Assembly: GCA_963806335.1 (NCBI GenBank)
Contig: CAWDXO010000022.1
Coordinates: forward strand, 1 to 64,000
DNA: 64,000 nt
Source: Palsa-504 sp963806335
Lineage (GTDB): Bacteria; Actinomycetota; Actinomycetes; Streptosporangiales; Streptosporangiaceae
Direction: 5' to 3'
Positions 16,295-24,584 of the stretch are shown one piece after another; the stretch's first letter is position 1, and each line of letters opens with the position of its first letter. Position numbers and translations under genes: made by a program. A model generated the notes under the pieces. That model saw only the letters and a program-made list of their open reading frames with translations, made no database searches and had not been told where the DNA came from.

Positions 16295-16750
16295 ATGAGT
16301 GAGGTCACCGAGCAGCAGCTTGAGGACATGGAAGCACTGTTCGTCCAGACCGCGGCGAGCATGACCAGCGGCCAGGGAACCATCACGTTGCATGGCCTGT
16401 CGCCGTCGACGCTGTACTTCGCCGACCGCCCCAAGCGCGACGTCGGGCACATGACCTCTGATCACTTCGTCGCCAACTGGGCGGCAGGGGACAACAGCTT
16501 CGCGGACAACCCCCCGAACGCCGTCCTGTCGTTCGCGGAGCCGGGCGACAGGCTTCCCGAGGACGCGGTCGTGGTCATCCAGGATCCGCACCTGGACGGA
16601 GACGCGCTCACCTACAGCATCAAGCTCCTCGACGGCACCGTGCCGGCCGCCACCGGGCCCTGCGCGCTGTTCATCGACCCCCTCGGGCGTCCGTTGTCGC
16701 CGGTCTCCCTAGCTGGGATGCACCGCCGTGAGCGTCGCCGGAGGCGCTGA
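16295..16750 (+). CDS. Conserved hypothetical protein
   Basis: The 151-residue soluble protein has no recognised domain name. It starts after AAAAGGAGGAGCCACG, a strong ribosome binding site. The sequence begins with a helix (TEQQLEDMEALFVQTAASMT), then beta-rich text including TITLHGLSPSTLYFADRPKR, VGHMTSDHFVANWAAGDNSF, NPPNAVLSFAEPGD, AVVVIQDPHLDGDALTYSIK and LDGTVPAATGPCALFIDPLG. The body is a compact beta domain and the last residues are an Arg-rich tail. The ordered, motif-rich sequence and good start argue for a real gene; no membrane segment is visible. Confidence 0.7.
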   Translation: MSEVTEQQLEDMEALFVQTAASMTSGQGTITLHGLSPSTLYFADRPKRDVGHMTSDHFVANWAAGDNSFADNPPNAVLSFAEPGDRLPEDAVVVIQDPHLDGDALTYSIKLLDGTVPAATGPCALFIDPLGRPLSPVSLAGMHRRERRRRR

Positions 16751-17015
16751 GAGCCCGAAGGCGGGCAGCGGTTCGTGAATTGAACGCGATCCGTGGGAAC
16801 GGCTGGCTGCTGCTCCGCCACACATTCCCGAAGAACCGGCAGGGACCTCGCTGCGCTTCGCGTCGTCGTTAAACGTGGCTTCACACACGATATGGCGACC
16901 AACTCCTCTACGACCTCGAACGCCTGCTCCTGCGGCTAGAGAAACAGCAGGCCCCGGTAATCGACCAGGCGACATGCACCCGCTTCCACCATTAGCGACC
17001 GCAGCACGAAAGGCC

Positions 17016-17666
17016 ATGCACATGGACCCGTTTGGACGACGGCGCTCGGTGGGGGACCGGGTGGTCCCGCGCGTGGAGGCGCTGGCCCAGGTCGTCGCGG
17101 AGCGGGCGGTCGAGCTTGCGGTTTCCGCGCTGGATATGAATGCGCTGCTGGACCGGGTCGATCTCAACGCCCTGCTTGACCGGATCGACCTGAACCGCCA
17201 GCTCGCGCGGGTGAATGTGGAAACCGTGGTCGACCGGGTGGACGTGAATGCCGTGGTCGACGGGGTGGACGTGGAAGCCGTGGTCGACCGGGTAGACGTG
17301 AATGCCGTGGTCAACCGGGTGGACGTGAATGCCGTGGTCGACGGGGTGGACGTGGAAGCCGTGGTCAACCGGGTAGACATGAATGCCGTGGTCGACCGGG
17401 TAGACATGAATGCCGTGGTCGACCGGGTAGACGTGAATGCCATCATCGAGCGCATCGACATCGACGAGCTGATCGAGCAGACCGACCTCGGTGCCGTCAT
17501 CGCCGCATCCTCCAGCGGGGCCGCGAGCGATATGCTCGACGCGGTCCGCAGCCAGAGTGTCGGGCTCGACGAGTTCATCGCCCGCTGGATAGGGCGTCTT
17601 CGCCGCCGCCCATATACCGGCCCACCCGGCCCGACCGACGGGCTGCCGGCCAAGGCAGGATCATGA
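17016..17666 (+). CDS. Nonapeptide-repeat protein linked to RDD protein
   Basis: The 216-residue form is dominated by about 14 tandem nine-residue units such as VDVNAVVDR, VDVEAVVDR and VDMNAVVDR, encoded by a 27-bp DNA repeat. Hydrophobic residues alternate with D, N and E, consistent with a repetitive coiled or solenoid-like surface. An N-terminal helix with RVEALAQVVAERAVELAVSA and a C-terminal helix with SVGLDEFIARWIGRLRRR frame it. Such DVNAxxxRV proteins are found beside RDD proteins in actinobacteria; here the stop overlaps the RDD start (ATGA). The ATG after CGAAAGG was chosen over an upstream one with no support. Function unknown. Confidence 0.75.
   Translation: MHMDPFGRRRSVGDRVVPRVEALAQVVAERAVELAVSALDMNALLDRVDLNALLDRIDLNRQLARVNVETVVDRVDVNAVVDGVDVEAVVDRVDVNAVVNRVDVNAVVDGVDVEAVVNRVDMNAVVDRVDMNAVVDRVDVNAIIERIDIDELIEQTDLGAVIAASSSGAASDMLDAVRSQSVGLDEFIARWIGRLRRRPYTGPPGPTDGLPAKAGS
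17130..17507 (+). repeat. 27-bp tandem repeat coding for nonapeptides
   Basis: Fourteen 27-bp units follow one another in frame. The middle units, around GTGGTCGACCGGGTAGAC, are nearly identical in DNA, while the outer ones have diverged, as expected of expansion in the centre. Confidence 0.85.
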
Positions 17667-18187
17667 CTGCGCGCGCGGGCGATGCCGCGCCCTCCGGGCC
17701 CGCCGTCATCCAGGAGGACCTGCAAGGCAAGTGCGCGGGTTTCGCATCGCGCTTTACCGCCTTCGCCGTGGACGTGGGGGTAAGTCTCGGGGTGTTCATG
17801 CTCGCCCTTGCCGCCATCTCGTTCGCGGCGAGGGTGCTGACGGGCAAGGACATCGCCTGGAATAGGGGGGACGTCTGGGTGATCGTTGCGTATGCGGTCT
17901 GGGGGTTCATCTACTTCGCCTATTCCTGGGCCGCGAGCGGCAGGACCGCCGGCATGGCGCTGTTCGGCGTACGGGTGGTGCGAGACGACGGCACCGACGC
18001 GAGCGGGCGCCGGGCGGTCATGCGCACGCTGGCATTCCCGTTGAGCTTCCTGTTTCTGGGGCTGGGGTTCGCGGGCATCCTCGTGGGTGGCCGGCGCCGG
18101 GCGCTGCACGACGTCATCGCCGGGACGGCGGTCATCTACTCCTGGGACGCGAAGGCGGCGCGGCTGCGGTTCCTGTCCCGGAGCTGA
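17663..18187 (+). CDS. RDD family membrane protein
   Basis: The 174-residue protein has the RDD layout. An N-terminal polar stretch leads to CAGFASRFTAFAVDVGVSLG with the conserved R and D, followed by a membrane segment and a second pair around WVIVAYAVWGFIYFAYSW. The GRTAGMALFGVRVVRDDGT block and the last segment LAFPLSFLFLGLGFAGIL then lead to RRRALHDVIAGTAVIY, all characteristic. RDD proteins are membrane proteins with roles proposed in ion exchange or stress. The start overlaps the repeat protein stop by four bases, so translation is coupled. It lies just inside the right end of the bracketed 5.8-kb segment. Confidence 0.85.
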   Translation: MTARAGDAAPSGPAVIQEDLQGKCAGFASRFTAFAVDVGVSLGVFMLALAAISFAARVLTGKDIAWNRGDVWVIVAYAVWGFIYFAYSWAASGRTAGMALFGVRVVRDDGTDASGRRAVMRTLAFPLSFLFLGLGFAGILVGGRRRALHDVIAGTAVIYSWDAKAARLRFLSRS

Positions 18188-18355
18188 TCGTGCAACAGCA
18201 TCCCGCCGCAGCCGATGACAGCCAACAGCGGCTCGTCCATGCGCAGCGTAACCCGCTGCCCCGAGGACCCTTGCCGGTTCGGCAGCGGTCGTGCCATGTG
18301 GCGGGTGTGTTCCCGGGACGGGCGGTGGGGTGCGGTGTGTGCTGGCCGGGGCTTC

Positions 18356-18413
18356 TCCCCTAGGGGAATTCGGCTGGCAGGGGATGCGGGGTCACCTGCC
18401 CGGGTGTGAGCCT
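18356..18413 (+). promoter_or_regulatory. CCTAGG-dyad element, copy F
   Basis: The sequence is identical to copy C. It reads CTCCCCTAGGGGAATTCGG, then the dyad GGCAGGGGAT-N5-GTCACCTGCC and GGGTGTGAGCC, about 90 bases before DUF1269 copy 2. Confidence 0.65.
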
Positions 18414-18502
18414 GAGGCTGTGATGCCGCGGCCGGGTAACGGCTGCGGCGGACCGGCTGAACCGGCTGGCAACAGGTGCCAGCGGAACTGGAGGAGGTCG
18501 CC
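18414..18502 (+). promoter_or_regulatory. Structured leader of DUF1269 copy 2
   Basis: Hairpin 1 pairs GCCGCGGCCG (18425-18434) with CGGCTGCGGC (18440-18449) around GGTAA. Hairpin 2 pairs CCGG with CCGG around CTGAA. Hairpin 3 pairs GCTGGCA (18465-18471) with TGCCAGC (18477-18483) around ACAGG. The ribosome binding site GGAGGAGG starts seven bases after hairpin 3. Confidence 0.55.
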
Positions 18503-19009
18503 ATGTCCGGGTCCGATAGCACGTTCATCCTGGTGGCAACGTATCCGGATGAGGCCACTGCACGGGATGACTACCAGGTCGTCAAGGACGCTCACGCGGC
18601 GGGCCTGGTGGGTTCCTACGATGCGGCCGTGGTCACCAAGGATGCCAGCGGCAAGGTCCATGAGAATAAGGACGAGACGGCCACCCGCCATGGTGCCTGG
18701 TGGGGCGTTGCGGCCGGGGCGGCGATCGGGGTCATCTTCCCGCCGGCGGTGCTGGGCGCGGCCGCGGTCGGCGGCGTGGTCGGCGGGGTCACCGGGCACC
18801 TGTCCAAGGGCATGTCGCGGGCGCAGGCCAAGCAGCTGGGGGACTTCATCGACCCGGGCCAGGCCGGGCTCGTGGTGGTCGGCGAGAGCAAGGTCGAGGA
18901 CGCGATCAAGAACTCGGTGACCAGGGCGGAGAAGCAGACCGCCCAGGAGCTTGGCGTGGACCCGAAGGACATCGACAAGGCCCTGCAGCAAGCGGTCAAC
19001 GAGATGTAA
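18503..19009 (+). CDS. DUF1269 family protein, copy 2
   Basis: The predicted protein is identical to the left copy: ferredoxin-like start, a central glycine-zipper hairpin (residues about 65-100) and a C-terminal helix ending DKALQQAVNEM. It carries its own element F and leader, so it is a complete transcription unit rather than a gene copy captured by another promoter. It precedes the DUF2252 gene by about 300 bases. Complete identity with copy 1 implies recent duplication or ongoing gene conversion. Function is unknown beyond a likely membrane-associated stress role. Confidence 0.85.
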   Translation: MSGSDSTFILVATYPDEATARDDYQVVKDAHAAGLVGSYDAAVVTKDASGKVHENKDETATRHGAWWGVAAGAAIGVIFPPAVLGAAAVGGVVGGVTGHLSKGMSRAQAKQLGDFIDPGQAGLVVVGESKVEDAIKNSVTRAEKQTAQELGVDPKDIDKALQQAVNEM

Positions 19010-19159
19010 CCCCCGGCCACCTACCGGCCGGGCACGCGCACAGGGACAGCCGCGGAAGTCAGCCAACCCGCCAGCCCCCGCCGGACCCGGTCGTTCCGCC
19101 CGCAGGCCGCAACGCCAGCACCCCCGGGCTGTCCGGCGCGGAGTCGCGATCAAATCCCC

Positions 19160-19266
19160 GAAGAGCCAGCCTTCCCCTAACCGAGGCCTCGGCGGTCGCG
19201 TCCTCGGTCACGCAAGTGAAGAGCTCGGCCAGCGCGCTGCAAAGCGCCGCATCAGGCAAATGCTAG
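19160..19266 (+). pseudogene. Lipoprotein C-terminal remnant
   Basis: One frame reads EASAVASSVTQVKSSASALQ followed by SAASGKC and a stop. This resembles the end of the lipoprotein near 4.3-4.8 kb (VASVTAAVGAVKTAGTAF, ending with a late cysteine). No signal peptide or start is present upstream. It is a short relic with modest support, in the roughly 300-base gap before the DUF2252 gene. Confidence 0.35.
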
Positions 19267-19310
19267 CGAACAAGGGCCCGGCCAGTGCGCTGGGCAGCAG
19301 AGAGGAGCCG

Positions 19311-20774
19311 ATGATGAGTGTGCTGACGGCCGGGGGTCCGCCCCGGCAGGCGCTGCGGTACCAGCTCGATTCCGGGGTGGGGCTACTCACCCCGGCGGAG
19401 CGCGCAGCCCGTGGTAAGGAAGCGCGGGCGGCGGTGCCGCGAGACAGCCATGCGGTGTTCGACCCGCCGCCGGACCGGCCCGACCCGGTTACCCTGCTGG
19501 AGAAGCAGGCGGCAACCCGGGTGCCGGAGCTGGTGCCGGTGCGGCGGGGCCGGATGATGGTCTCCCCGTTCACCTACTACCGCGGGGCGGCGCTGCCGAT
19601 GGCCAGCGATCTTTCCCATACCCCGGTGTCCGGGCTGGCGGTGCAGGCCTGCGGGGATGCGCACCTGTCGAACTTCGGCATCTTCGGCTCCGCGGAGCGG
19701 CGGCTGGTCTTCGACGTCAACGATTTCGATGAGACCCTGCCCGGCCCGTGGGAGTGGGATGTCAAGCGGCTGGCGGCCAGCATGGAGGTGGCCGGGCGCG
19801 GCAACGGGTTCGGCGGCAAGGACCGCCATGAGATCGTCACGGCCACGGTGGCCAGCTACCGCCGGGCGATGCGCGGCTTTGCCGGGATGACCAACCTGGA
19901 GGTCTGGTACGCGCACGCGGACCTGGACCAGCTGCGGGCGGAGTTTAACTCGCAGCTGGAGAAGCGGCAGCGCAAGATGGTGGATAAGGGCATGGCCAAG
20001 GCGCGGACCCGGGACAGCATGCAGGAAGTGGCCAAGCTGACCCGCCTGGTCGATGGCCGGCCGCGGATCATTGCCGACCCGCCGCTGATCGTCCCGGTCA
20101 CGGACCTGCTGCCCAGGCAGATGGACCAGGAGGCCTTCGAGGCGCAGATCAAGGACCTGCTCGGCAAGTACCGGCGGACGCTGGAAACCGACCGCCGGTA
20201 CCTGCTGGAGCAGTACGAGTTCGCCGATATGGCCCGCAAGGTCGTCGGGGTCGGCAGCGTCGGGACCCGCTGCTGGATCGTGCTGATGCTCGGCCGCGAT
20301 GAGTCCGATCCGCTGTTCCTGCAGATCAAGGAGGCAGACAAGTCGGTGCTGGCCGAATTCGTCGGCGCCAGCAAGTACGCCAACCAGGGCCAGCGGGTCG
20401 TCGCGGGGCAGCGGCTGATGCAGGCATCCAGCGACATCTTCCTGGGCTGGCAGCGGATCGAGGCCGGCCTGGACGGCCAGCAGCGCGACTTTTACGTCCG
20501 CCAGCTGCGGGACTGGAAGTACTCCATCGTCGTCGAGGCCCTGCTGCCGCGCGGCCTGCGGGTCTACGGGGAGATCTGCGGGTGGTCGCTGGCGCGGGCG
20601 CACGCCCGGTCCGGGGACCGGATCGCGATCGCCGCTTACCTGGGCAGCTCGGACGTGTTCGACCAGGCGATCACCCGGTTCGCCGCCGCGTACGCCGACC
20701 AGAACGAACGCGACCACCAATCACTCGTCGACGCCGTCGCATCAGGACGGATCACCGCCGATCAGGGCCTGTGA
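19311..20774 (+). CDS. DUF2252 family protein (kinase-like fold)
   Basis: The 487-residue protein is a clear DUF2252 member. The N-terminal region has FTYYRGAALPMASDLSHTP, then the signature VQACGDAHLSNFGIFGSAER and LVFDVNDFDETLPGPWEWDV plus KRLAASMEVAGR. The paired CGDxHxxNFG and DxNDFDE motifs recall the catalytic and metal loops of aminoglycoside-phosphotransferase-like kinases, so a phosphotransfer role is often inferred but unproven. The C-terminus contains GWSLARAHARSGD. The first of two adjacent ATGs after AGAGAGGAGCCG was taken as the start. It is encoded between DUF1269 copy 2 and the CYTH-like gene. Confidence 0.88.
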   Translation: MMSVLTAGGPPRQALRYQLDSGVGLLTPAERAARGKEARAAVPRDSHAVFDPPPDRPDPVTLLEKQAATRVPELVPVRRGRMMVSPFTYYRGAALPMASDLSHTPVSGLAVQACGDAHLSNFGIFGSAERRLVFDVNDFDETLPGPWEWDVKRLAASMEVAGRGNGFGGKDRHEIVTATVASYRRAMRGFAGMTNLEVWYAHADLDQLRAEFNSQLEKRQRKMVDKGMAKARTRDSMQEVAKLTRLVDGRPRIIADPPLIVPVTDLLPRQMDQEAFEAQIKDLLGKYRRTLETDRRYLLEQYEFADMARKVVGVGSVGTRCWIVLMLGRDESDPLFLQIKEADKSVLAEFVGASKYANQGQRVVAGQRLMQASSDIFLGWQRIEAGLDGQQRDFYVRQLRDWKYSIVVEALLPRGLRVYGEICGWSLARAHARSGDRIAIAAYLGSSDVFDQAITRFAAAYADQNERDHQSLVDAVASGRITADQGL

Positions 20775-20997
20775 GATCACGGCCGCCGCCGCGCCGATGC
20801 AAAGAATTCCTGGCTGTCGTCCTGGCGAGGGCTGCCTGCCTGCTGGCCGGTGCACTAATGGTGCGCCTGACCCGCGCTTTCCGCTATGCCGTGCCCGACG
20901 CGGCCATAGGGCCCGCGCAGCAGCCGGCTGGCCGGGCGCAGGGCAGGCATGCGGCAGCAGTGCCCAGGGCCAGCCGGTCAGTGTCAAGGAGTATGTG

Positions 20998-21765
20998 ATG
21001 ATGACGGCTGAACCGCCTGGAAGCCCGGTCACCGAAGGAGTCCGCAGCCTGGAGGTGCGCTGGATCTTCCCGGGCCAGCTGGAGCCCGCGGTGGCCGGAT
21101 GGTTCGCGCGCTTCCCGGCCGAGATGGAGTCACGCGAGGACACCTACCTGCTGGATCCACAGTTGCCTGGGCTGTCGGTGAAGGTCCGCGGGGGCGGCGC
21201 GCTGGAGGTGAAGGCCTACCGCGGGAGCCCGGGGATCCTGGAGGTGGCCGGACGCGCCCGCGGACGCCTAGAGGCCTGGCAGAAGTGGTCGTTTCCCTTC
21301 AGCCCGCCCAGCGGAGACAGCGGCGACCCGGCCGGCTGGAGGCCGGTACACAAGAGACGGCGGATCTGCCGGTTCTCACTGGCCAGCGCGCAGATCGTGG
21401 CGCACGCCGCGGGGCTGGGCCAGCGCCGGGGGTGCGAGGTGGAACTCACCGAGGTCCGTACCCGTGGCCAGGACTGGTGGACCCTGGGATTCGAGGCGAC
21501 CGGCCCCGCCAGCCTGCTCCGCAGCGCACTCGAGGCCACCGCCGCGCTCGTGTTCTCCCACGCCCTGCCCGGAGGCGTGGAACCCGGCCCGGTTCAATCC
21601 AGGTCCTATTCGGAATGGGTGTGCCAGCGGCCAGGAGCCGCCAGGGACGCGAATCCCCGGTCGTCCGGCGGCCAAAGGAGAGGCACCTACCGAGGAGATG
21701 CGGTGAGTGCTTGCCGGGCCGTTGACGCCCGGAAGCCGGGAGGGTCTGACTGTGACTGCCGTTGA
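20998..21765 (+). CDS. Uncharacterised CYTH-like protein
   Basis: The 255-residue protein is not firmly assigned. Its alternating charged beta strands SLEVRWIFPG, REDTYLLD, GLSVKVRGG and ALEVKAYRG, then EAWQKWSFPF, RRICRFSLAS and CEVELTEVRTRGQDWWTLGF, resemble CYTH (triphosphate tunnel) proteins, in which acidic and basic strands line a tunnel. That is an inference from pattern only. The ATG follows AAGGAGTATGTG. About the last 45 residues are low-complexity and read into the ClC start region, so the true end of the fold may be earlier. It probably shares a transcript with the ClC gene, which it overlaps by 14 bases. Confidence 0.6.
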   Translation: MMTAEPPGSPVTEGVRSLEVRWIFPGQLEPAVAGWFARFPAEMESREDTYLLDPQLPGLSVKVRGGGALEVKAYRGSPGILEVAGRARGRLEAWQKWSFPFSPPSGDSGDPAGWRPVHKRRRICRFSLASAQIVAHAAGLGQRRGCEVELTEVRTRGQDWWTLGFEATGPASLLRSALEATAALVFSHALPGGVEPGPVQSRSYSEWVCQRPGAARDANPRSSGGQRRGTYRGDAVSACRAVDARKPGGSDCDCR

Positions 21766-23092
21766 TGCGCCGTCTGCGCCGACGCCGCCCAAGCCGCTGG
21801 ATCTTGTCAAGAGCAAGCAGTACGTCGTGCTGTTGCTGTTCGGCGCCCTTGTCGGCGTCCCGGTGGCGGCTATCGCCTACTACTACCTGAAGCTGGTCAC
21901 CCAGGGCCAGAAGTATTTCTTCACGACGCTTCCCGGCGAGCTTGGCTTTCATGGTGCGCCCGTGTGGTGGCCGCTTCCCATGCTGGCCCTGTGCGGATTG
22001 ATCGTCGGCGTGACGCTGCGCTGCCTGCCCGGGACGGGAGGCCACAATCCCGCCGACGGCTTCGCGATGGGAGGGGACTTCACCGCGAAGGACCTGCCCA
22101 GCGTCCTCGTCGCCTCGCTCGCCACGCTCATCTTTGGCGGGGTGCTGGGGCCGGAGATGCCGCTGGTCGTGATCGGCATGGTCGTCGCCACCACGATCGT
22201 GCGCTTGATCAAGAAGGACGCGCCCAAGCAGGCCGTCGTGATCATCGGCGCAGCCGGAAGCTTCGCGGCCATCTCGACCTTGCTGGGGTCACCGGTCGTC
22301 GGTGCCTTCTTGCTTTTGGAGGCAGCCGGGGTCGGCGGCGGCCTGATCAGCGTGATCCTGCTGCCCGGCCTCGTGGCTTCGGGCGTCGGCGCGCTTGTCT
22401 TCGTTGCCCTCAGTCATGCGACCGGTACGGGCGTCGCGACGTTGGCGGTGCCGCATCTCCCGGCCATCGGCTATCCGACGGGAAGCCAGTTCGGCTGGGC
22501 GATCGGCATCGGCCTGCTGGCGGCACCCGCCGGCACCGCCATCCGGCGGCTGGCCTTTCAGATCCAGCCTTTCGTAGCACGCCACAAGGTGCTCGTGACT
22601 CCGGTGGCCGGCCTGGCCATCGGCGGTCTGGCTGTTCTGTTCGCCGAGGAGACAGGAAAAAGCTCGCACTTCGTCCTGTTCTCCGGCCAATCGGACCTCG
22701 CCCCCCTCATCCAGCACGCGGCGACCTGGTCGGCCGGAGCCCTGGTCTTGCTCATCGTCTGCAAGGGGCTCGCCTTCGGCGTATCCATGGGCAGCTTCAA
22801 AGGCGGCCCGGCCTTCCCCGGCATGTTTCTCGGCGCCGCGATCGGCATCGCCCTGTCCCACCTTCCCGGCCTGCCGCTGGTCGACGGCGTGGCCATGGGA
22901 ATCGGGGCGATGACCGTGGTTGCGGTCGGCGGTCTCCCGCTATCATCCGTGGTCCTGACGCTGGTCTTCATTCAATCCGATGCCTTCGAAGTGATATCGG
23001 TGGTGATCATTGCCGTCGCCGTGGCGTTCGTCGCTTCCGCATGGCTCGAGCGGTGGCTGAAACCAGCATCCACCTCACCTGAACCTGCTTAG
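21752..23092 (+). CDS. ClC-family chloride channel/transporter
   Basis: The 446-residue protein has the ClC helix architecture. Recognisable selectivity-filter regions are GGVLGPEMPLVVIG, which occupies the GKEGP position and keeps the gating glutamate, and GSFKGGPAFPGMFLGAAIGI, which corresponds to GxFxP. An earlier GGHNPADGF loop stands near the GSGIP position. There is no C-terminal CBS domain. The GTG start lies after GGAGGGTCTGACT; an upstream in-frame ATG overlaps the previous gene more and lacks a site. Probable role: chloride/proton exchange, as in acid-stress responses, though substrate is not shown by sequence. Confidence 0.88.
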   Translation: MTAVDAPSAPTPPKPLDLVKSKQYVVLLLFGALVGVPVAAIAYYYLKLVTQGQKYFFTTLPGELGFHGAPVWWPLPMLALCGLIVGVTLRCLPGTGGHNPADGFAMGGDFTAKDLPSVLVASLATLIFGGVLGPEMPLVVIGMVVATTIVRLIKKDAPKQAVVIIGAAGSFAAISTLLGSPVVGAFLLLEAAGVGGGLISVILLPGLVASGVGALVFVALSHATGTGVATLAVPHLPAIGYPTGSQFGWAIGIGLLAAPAGTAIRRLAFQIQPFVARHKVLVTPVAGLAIGGLAVLFAEETGKSSHFVLFSGQSDLAPLIQHAATWSAGALVLLIVCKGLAFGVSMGSFKGGPAFPGMFLGAAIGIALSHLPGLPLVDGVAMGIGAMTVVAVGGLPLSSVVLTLVFIQSDAFEVISVVIIAVAVAFVASAWLERWLKPASTSPEPA

Positions 23093-23267
23093 GGTCCCAG
23101 CTGCGGCGTCTTGCCATAGCCCCGGAGACGCCACCGCCTCCGACCGAGGCGAGGCCATTGATCGTGTCTTAACAAGGCCTGCTGAACAGGCCGAATGCCG
23201 GCCAGCGGCATTGGAAGTGGCGTGAGTGACTTGCCTACAGGTCATCGGGGCAGGCCGGAACTGTTCG

Positions 23268-23452
23268 GCATCTGGAGGTCATCATCGCCGGCGAGTCACC
23301 CGCCGGCGGCCAGGCGCTCGGCGGCACGCCCGGCCGCCAGGCTGCATCCCAGTCTCGGTCCTGGACGACCACACCCTCCGCGACCCCGGCCCCGGCATCA
23401 CCCTCCGCCCTGGTGACCGGATCAACCTGCTCGCCCCCGCGCTAGGAGCGTC
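23268..23452 (+). pseudogene. TrkA-C-like domain remnant
   Basis: One frame reads LEVIIAGESPAGGQALGG. The next frame continues PVSVLDDHTLRDPGPGITLR and PGDRINLLAPA. Together they resemble a TrkA-C (RCK_C) domain: V..GSPAAGQ.L....G..V.....D......P...LRPGDR...L. No start codon or N-terminal partner is evident and a frame change is required. The K+ channel near 5.2 kb lacks such a domain, but there is no evidence the two belonged together. Confidence 0.35.
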
Positions 23453-24347
23453 TCGCCTCGGCAGCGGGCGTAAAGTCGCCTGCGTCGCGCGGCGGGCGGC
23501 GAGGCCCTGATCGTGCACTGGAACGGCGCTGCCTGGAAGTGACCAGCCTATGGGACCACAGACTGTCACCGCCTGTAACGAATCGCGAGTAAGCGGGGCG
23601 GCCAGGTTAGGGGTCTAGGGGACCGATCGCGGCCCACCTGAGCCGTGATGCCGAACGTTGGCCACGGCCCCGCCCGGTTCATCCGCCGCGTCCCGCCGGC
23701 CCAGTTCAGTCCTGGCCCGAGCCCGCTGCGCGGGACCGGCGTCACCTGGTCCTGCGCTGGCCGGGCCTGGCCGGGAGCTGACCGCGCAGAGCCTCTCTCT
23801 GCCGCCTGTCCCAGGCGATCAGCCGCGCCAGGATCTGATCCTGGTTTTCGCGGGCCATGAACGTGCCGGCCGGGACAAAGCTGAACCGCGGAAGGATCAA
23901 GACAGAGCGCGCCATCCTTGTCGTACTTGGTCGGCATCGTGACATCTTCCTACCCAACGAAGGAGGTGTGCACGAAACCCGGGATGGTTCAGACTGACAC
24001 ACGCGCCCGCAGCAGCAACGGGGGTACCCGACACAGGCTCCAGCAACCAATCTGATACCCGGCCACGAACGGACCATTGGTGACGACAGGCGACGCGCCT
24101 GCCCCAGCCTGCCCGTCCGCGCGGCCGACGTCAGCTAATCCCCTACGCAAACCACGACACCGCCTGCGACCTCAGCCAGCCAGCAGAGCTCAGGGCCCCG
24201 TTTCGTCCCCACGGGAGCGCCGCGAAGCGGCGCATATTTCCTAATACGAGGCGCTGCTAGCCGCTGGCTGCTGGCCGGCCAGGCGGCGGGAGCCTGCTTC
24301 GCCGGAAGGAGCCGGCGCGCGCTAGCAGCCGTCGCTACAGTCAGGGC
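23453..24347. other. Non-coding stretch with possible terminator hairpin
   Basis: No convincing gene was found between the TrkA-C relic and the DUF6457 gene. A perfect hairpin, GCGCCGC-GAA-GCGGCGC, lies at 24217-24233 and is followed by ATATTTCC. The open frames here have biased composition but no domain signature or ribosome binding site. Confidence 0.5.
24217..24240 (+). terminator. Hairpin, possible terminator
   Basis: Seven perfect G-C-rich pairs close a GAA loop and are followed by the AT-rich tract ATATTTC. The T tract is weak, so intrinsic termination is only possible. Confidence 0.35.
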
Positions 24348-24584
24348 ATGGCGCAAAGCATTCAGGACTGGCTAGCGGGGTTCGCTGCCGAAATCGGCAC
24401 CGTCCCGCCGACCCGCGAAGAGCTGGACATGCTGCTCGAACTCGCCGGGATCGCCGCGCACGCCGCGGAGCGGCCTGCCGCGCCGATCACCTGCTGGCTG
24501 GTCGGCCGGGCAGGCCTGGCTCCCCGGGCCGCGCTCGCAGCCGGCAAACGGCTTGCCGCGGGCAGCGAGGCGAACGGCAGCTGA
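24348..24584 (+). CDS. DUF6457 small protein (molybdenum cofactor-associated)
   Basis: The 78-residue helical protein reads IQDWLAGFAAEIGTVPPTRE, then LDMLLELAGIAAHAAERPAA and PITCWLVGRAGLAPRAALAA. The LLxLAxxxAHxxERPAAPxTxxLVG pattern matches the DUF6457 domain, which in actinobacteria is encoded beside, or fused to, molybdenum cofactor genes such as mobA. The moeA reading frame 150 bases downstream and the molybdopterin oxidoreductase after that support this link. The exact role is unknown. The start is the first ATG in frame. Confidence 0.7.
   Translation: MAQSIQDWLAGFAAEIGTVPPTREELDMLLELAGIAAHAAERPAAPITCWLVGRAGLAPRAALAAGKRLAAGSEANGS

Larger units (their letters stand above)
18280..19016 (+). 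repeat. 737-bp inverted repeat, right copy
   Basis: This is the mirror copy of the left repeat and is the same length, carrying element F, the structured leader and DUF1269 copy 2. Together the copies bracket about 5.8 kb in opposite orientation and could recombine to invert it. Confidence 0.9.

Noticed and set aside
14909..16591. A 560-codon minus-strand open frame
   Set aside because: It mirrors the FUSC gene and the next gene, with a low-complexity composition and no family pattern.
17130..17507. Tandem repeats considered as a CRISPR array
   Set aside because: The repeat is contiguous without spacers and is an open coding frame in 9-residue steps.
2320..23920. Short similarity between about 2320-2350 and 23880-23920
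   Set aside because: About 27 of 32 bases match, but it does not extend and no family is recognised, so chance cannot be excluded at this GC content.
24135..24356. A 73-codon minus-strand open frame before DUF6457
   Set aside because: No ribosome binding site or family pattern is present, and it overlaps the hairpin.
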